From NCBI GenBank assembly GCA_030620115.1, contig JAUXFG010000155.1, forward strand, positions 1 through 9,075: a stretch of 9,075 nucleotides of DNA, written 5' to 3'. Each line of letters starts with the position of its first letter. Positions within the stretch are counted from its first letter, which is position 1. The notes under the pieces are model-generated. The model did no database searches, had not been told where the DNA came from, and saw only the letters and a list, made by a program, of their open reading frames with translations. Source of the DNA: Candidatus Fermentibacterota bacterium. GTDB lineage: Bacteria; JAFGKV01. Positions 6,725 through 9,075 of the stretch are shown here, piece by piece. Made by a program: the position numbers and the translations under genes.

Positions 6725-7231
6725 TCATGACCAGTGCGTTGTTCCAATCGAATACCGGGAGGCGATCCAGGCCTCCCACTGGTCATAGCGTGGTGCATGA
6801 ACGACGAAAAGATAGATGGATATCACCGAGAGCATGTAGAACGTACGGGTCTCCCCTGTTAAAAAGAAGAAGGCCAGTCCCAAAATGGCCGGGGCATCGG
6901 CCAAGGTATAGGTCACAAGGAATGCCGACATGAGTCGTTGTATGGCCCCCTGAATGGAGTCCTCCGAAGATGCGGGGGCAGTGGGCTGGTGCGCCAGCAC
7001 ACGGGCTTTGATGATTCGTGTGAGGAATACACAGGCAACGGCAACAAGAAAAATCCCATATCGGATTTTCACGGCCTCCACCGGTTCGATGAAGCCGATT
7101 TGTGATGTTGCCGTTCGCTTCCAAAGCTCCAGCACCGCAGCATAGATGGGAAGAGTTGCTGCCATGGCGACGGCGATCACCAACGATATCTTGTGCTGCT
7201 GTCTCAATGCTTCTTGTTGTGTTGGGTTCAT
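6725..7231 (-). CDS. Four-helix membrane protein of unknown function
   Basis: The protein has 168 residues with four likely transmembrane helices: about 14-36 (ISLVIAVAMAATLPIYAAVLEL), 56-74 (IRYGIFLVAVACVFLTRII), 100-126 (MSAFLVTYTLADAPAILGLA and on) and 131-146 (FYMLSVISIYLFVVHA). A polar loop at 75-97 links helices 2 and 3. The segment TYTLADAPAILGLAFFFLTG recalls the small-residue, single-acid helix of ATP-synthase subunit c-like proteins, but I do not assign it to that family. Hypothetical four-helix proteins of this look occur beside unrelated genes in several phyla. The start ATG has AGGAG six bases upstream (minus strand). It stands alone, convergent with maf and divergent from the nitrilase gene, with repeat copy 2 just beyond its leader. 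Function unknown; the protein itself is likely real. Confidence 0.82.
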   Translation of the reverse strand: MNPTQQEALRQQHKISLVIAVAMAATLPIYAAVLELWKRTATSQIGFIEPVEAVKIRYGIFLVAVACVFLTRIIKARVLAHQPTAPASSEDSIQGAIQRLMSAFLVTYTLADAPAILGLAFFFLTGETRTFYMLSVISIYLFVVHAPRYDQWEAWIASRYSIGTTHWS

Positions 7232-7582
7232 TGGTCTCTCCTGTCCTCGTGCATCGTTCGGTCAGTGCATGATTACCGGGACGGTAGTATACACACATAC
7301 TCATCCCGGACTTCTCACCAACTTTCGGCTACAGTCCCGCGTCAGACGCGGGATTACGCTCCATCGGACTCCTCGATGTATCGCAGAGGATACGCCTGCG
7401 GGGGCCTCAGTCGCAAGCCTCGCATTCAGAACCATCTCGGCCGCTTCGCTTCAAAAGCTGGTGAAAAGTCCGGGCTAGTGAGAGATCAAACATCTCAAGG
7501 GTTCGCTCAGGAATGGGTTCGCATTCTTGGCGCACAGATTTAGCGTGACATCTTCGGGCAGAAACACGGGGAAGGGAGGAGC
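7232..7582. other. Divergent intergenic region with repeat copy 2
   Basis: This gap separates the leaders of the minus-strand membrane protein and the plus-strand nitrilase-like gene. About half is repeat copy 2. On the minus strand TATACT (near 7286-7291) could be a -10 box, but no good -35 precedes it. I see no convincing promoter for the plus-strand gene. Confidence 0.55.
7303..7476. repeat. Intergenic element with terminal inverted repeats, copy 2
   Basis: The left end (CCCGGACTTCTCACCAACTTT, from 7305) is complementary to the right end (AAAGCTGGTGAAAAGTCCGGG, ending 7474) with few mismatches. Inside, the perfect stem TCCCGCGTC/GACGCGGGA recurs at 7335-7353, with A instead of C as the single unpaired base. 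The second stem recurs at 7377-7394 (TGTATC/GATACG), where C-G of copy 1 becomes T-G, still pairable in RNA. CCTCxGTCGCAAGCCT is shared as well. This copy is 23 bases shorter than copy 1. Confidence 0.8.
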
Positions 7583-8383
7583 ATGAGAGTAGGATATGTA
7601 CAAATGAGGCCCTGTTTCCATGACAGGGAGGCAAGCATCAGGAGCATCGAGGGCTTGATACGCGGTACTGATGCCGATCTGCTCGTACTCCCGGAGCTGT
7701 GTACCACTGGGTACGTGTTCTCTTCACATGAGGAGCTGCGCTCTCTTGCCGAACCGGTTCCGGGAGGTATCACTACCAGAGCGTTGGCTGTGCTTGCAAG
7801 AGAGACAAACACTTCCCTGGTCATTGGCTTGGCAGAGCTCCATGGCAACAAGGTATACAACGCATCCGTACTCATCGACCGCTCAGGCGCAGTCGTGACA
7901 CCCACGTATCGCAAGCTTCACCTCTTCTGGGATGAGAAGGATCTCTTCACACCGGGGGATCGTCCGCCCTTAGTGCACCGGGGCGAACGAGTGCCGGTGG
8001 GCCTCATGGTGTGTTTTGATTGGGCATTTCCGGAAGTCCCCCGATCATTGGCCCTCCAGGGGGCGGATATCATCTGCCACAGCGCAAACCTCGTTCTTCC
8101 TTTTGCACAGGGAGCGGCTGTCACACGTGCCATTGAGAATCGGGTCTTTGTCATCCTTGCAAATCGAGTCGGCGAAGAACGCCAGGGAGAGACATGCCTG
8201 AGATTCACGGGACAAAGTCGTGTGGTTGATCCCAAGGGTCGAATCTTGATTGAGTCGGACGATACTGCCGAGGAAATGCGGGTGGTTGAGATCGATCCCG
8301 CGCTGGCAAGAGACAAGATGATTACGCCTCGGAATCACGTGCTGGAAGACAGACGGCCTGAGATGTATGCGGGGCTCATCTAG
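7583..8383 (+). CDS. Nitrilase-superfamily carbon-nitrogen hydrolase
   Basis: The protein has 266 residues and a full single-domain nitrilase-superfamily fold, with no signal peptide, so it is probably cytoplasmic. These enzymes hydrolyse amides, nitriles or carbamoyl groups through a cysteine thioester. The catalytic residues are visible: E38 in LLVLPELCTTGY, K111 in YRKLHLFWDEKDLF, C144 in VGLMVCFDWAFPE, and E118 as the probable second glutamate. The N-terminus MRVGYVQM is the usual first strand, which supports this ATG; GGGAGG lies close upstream. The late motifs GQSRVVDPKGRIL and the DRRPEMYAGL tail fit the amidase/carbamoylase-like branches rather than true nitrilases, but the substrate cannot be told from the sequence. 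The gene stands alone. Its TAG stop is also the first triplet of a partial copy of the repeat seen at 4740 and 7303. Confidence 0.94.
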   Translation: MRVGYVQMRPCFHDREASIRSIEGLIRGTDADLLVLPELCTTGYVFSSHEELRSLAEPVPGGITTRALAVLARETNTSLVIGLAELHGNKVYNASVLIDRSGAVVTPTYRKLHLFWDEKDLFTPGDRPPLVHRGERVPVGLMVCFDWAFPEVPRSLALQGADIICHSANLVLPFAQGAAVTRAIENRVFVILANRVGEERQGETCLRFTGQSRVVDPKGRILIESDDTAEEMRVVEIDPALARDKMITPRNHVLEDRRPEMYAGLI

Positions 8384-8421
8384 CCCGAACTTCTGACCAG
8401 CTCCTCGGGACTGGTCAAGAA
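8381..8421. repeat. Partial repeat end forming a hairpin at the nitrilase stop codon
   Basis: TAGCCCGAACTTCTGACCAG (8381-8400) matches the left end of copy 1 (TAGCCCGAATTTCTCACCAG) at 18 of 20 positions. It then folds with CTGGTCAAGAA (8411-8421) into a ten-pair stem with one bulge and a ten-base loop. There is no T-run. Its place between the convergent nitrilase gene and the minus-strand ORF would suit a terminator. Confidence 0.6.
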
Positions 8422-8589
8422 TAAGCGTTGGATCGGGCGCAATCCGACATGCGAGGGATGGAAGATGCCCCATGAGAAAAGTCTGGTAAATCCATGGGAA
8501 TACTAGCCGTCTTCAATAGGTTGGAAACTTAACAAACGAGTCAAGTTTTGCAGCGACGTTTGTGGGTTAGCTGCGAGGTGATGCTGGTT

Positions 8590-8603
8590 TCTGGATGCTG
8601 GAT
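8590..8603 (+). repeat. TCTGGATGCTGGAT short repeat, copy 1
   Basis: This 14-base sequence is identical to 8911-8924. It sits in the non-coding gap 8384-8658, between the nitrilase gene and the minus-strand ORF. That gap otherwise holds the hairpin at 8391-8421 and two small competing inverted repeats near 8525-8563. Confidence 0.6.
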
Positions 8604-8658
8604 TGAAGATCCGGATGGGAGATTTCGAGTGCCGTTCTTGAGGTCAGGAGCCGAGGAA

Positions 8659-9075
8659 TCAAGCGGCTTTCTGCTTCAAGCGGGAACGTTCAATTATGTT
8701 GTCGATCTCAGCGTTGACCTTGTCCATTGCGCGGCGCAGGGGATGGGGGACATGCACTCCGGGGTTCGGGTCCAGTGAAGCGAAGCCAGGGCGGAAAAGC
8801 CGCGCATGTAGGCGCGTCATGAACAGGGCCACCCGGTATCCGTAGGGGGTGAGGAAGTATCGCGTTGTACGAGGCTGTCGAGCAATCTGAAGAGCTTCGC
8901 GATGCCGGCCTCTGGATGCTGGATGCTGGAAAGAGAAGGGCATGATTCCGGGCATTATCCAGTATCCAGAACGCAGGAGGCAAGGAGCGTAGTGGTTGAT
9001 GTTCACAAGATGACATTGACCAAGCTGCCGGCCTTTGAACTCTTCGAGGAGGGAAGCCAGATACGCCGCTCGATC
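8659..9075 (-). CDS. C-terminal part of an unrecognised protein (5' end outside window)
   Basis: The minus-strand frame is open from the right edge to TGA at 8661-8659, giving 139 codons. The region from about codon 65 on looks genuinely protein-like: RQPRTTRYFLTPYGYRVALF followed by MTRLHARLFRPGFASLDP. It resembles the C-terminal winged-helix-like end of a family of large uncharacterised, perhaps mobile-element-associated proteins. This is recalled from general familiarity with the pattern and is not a firm assignment. The tail (DKVNAEIDNIIERSRLKQKAA, 119-139) is probably helical. The first codons (DRAAYLASLLEEFKGRQL) also look coding. Between them lies a palindromic repeat of exactly 20 codons (8970-8911), so this may be either a live gene with an in-frame insert or a decayed remnant. 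A GTG at 9006 could start a 115-residue version but has no supporting ribosome binding site. Confidence 0.5.
   Translation of the reverse strand, partial: DRAAYLASLLEEFKGRQLGQCHLVNINHYAPCLLRSGYWIMPGIMPFSFQHPASRGRHREALQIARQPRTTRYFLTPYGYRVALFMTRLHARLFRPGFASLDPNPGVHVPHPLRRAMDKVNAEIDNIIERSRLKQKAA
8911..8970. repeat. 60-base palindromic insert inside the minus-strand ORF
   Basis: TCTGGATGCTGGAT (8911-8924) is complementary to ATCCAGTATCCAGA (8957-8970) at 13 of 14 positions, with a 32-base centre. GGATGCT is tandemly repeated at the left arm. The element length is exactly 20 codons and it contains no stop in the ORF frame. Confidence 0.6.

Noticed and set aside
8548-8778. A 76-codon plus-strand open frame in the right gap
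   Set aside because: It crosses a short repeat and the 3' end of the minus-strand ORF, with no ribosome binding site and no protein-like pattern.

Overview
The window looks like chromosomal DNA of a moderately GC-rich, probably Gram-negative bacterium. Two proteins appear to carry export signals, the genes sit in small clusters on both strands, and the gaps between them are filled with several families of intergenic repeats. Repeat-rich gaps of this kind are common in genomes of candidate phyla. I cannot name the phylum from the sequence. I saw no tRNA, rRNA, CRISPR array, phage module or complete insertion sequence.

Left block (1-4565). A minus-strand pair encodes a GH77 4-alpha-glucanotransferase (malQ, 4219-2645) and then, joined by a TGATG stop/start overlap, a large exported tricorn-like S41 peptidase that runs off the left edge. 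A small four-helix membrane protein is transcribed divergently from malQ. The best starts of the two divergent genes share one CATG (4217-4220).

Middle block (4566-6520). A 483-base gap holds a candidate terminator hairpin, a 197-base element with imperfect terminal inverted repeats, and a candidate promoter. An exported formylglycine-generating-enzyme-like (SUMF1-like) protein follows. It lacks one of the two catalytic cysteines and overlaps a Maf-family nucleotide pyrophosphatase through TTGA. The last ten codons and the stop of maf are supplied by one arm of an intergenic inverted repeat.

Right block (6521-9075). This holds a minus-strand four-helix membrane protein, a second 174-base copy of the element, a nitrilase-superfamily hydrolase whose stop codon coincides with the end of a third, partial repeat copy, and the C-terminal part of an unrecognised minus-strand protein that runs off the right edge. 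That reading frame contains a 60-base palindromic insert exactly 20 codons long.

The genes do not form an obvious single pathway. Glucan processing, protein turnover, nucleotide clean-up and amide hydrolysis look like ordinary housekeeping or accessory functions. I see no clear new defence or biosynthetic system. The most unusual content is the repeat landscape, in which at least three repeat families end inside, or supply parts of, coding sequences, together with the overlapping gene starts.
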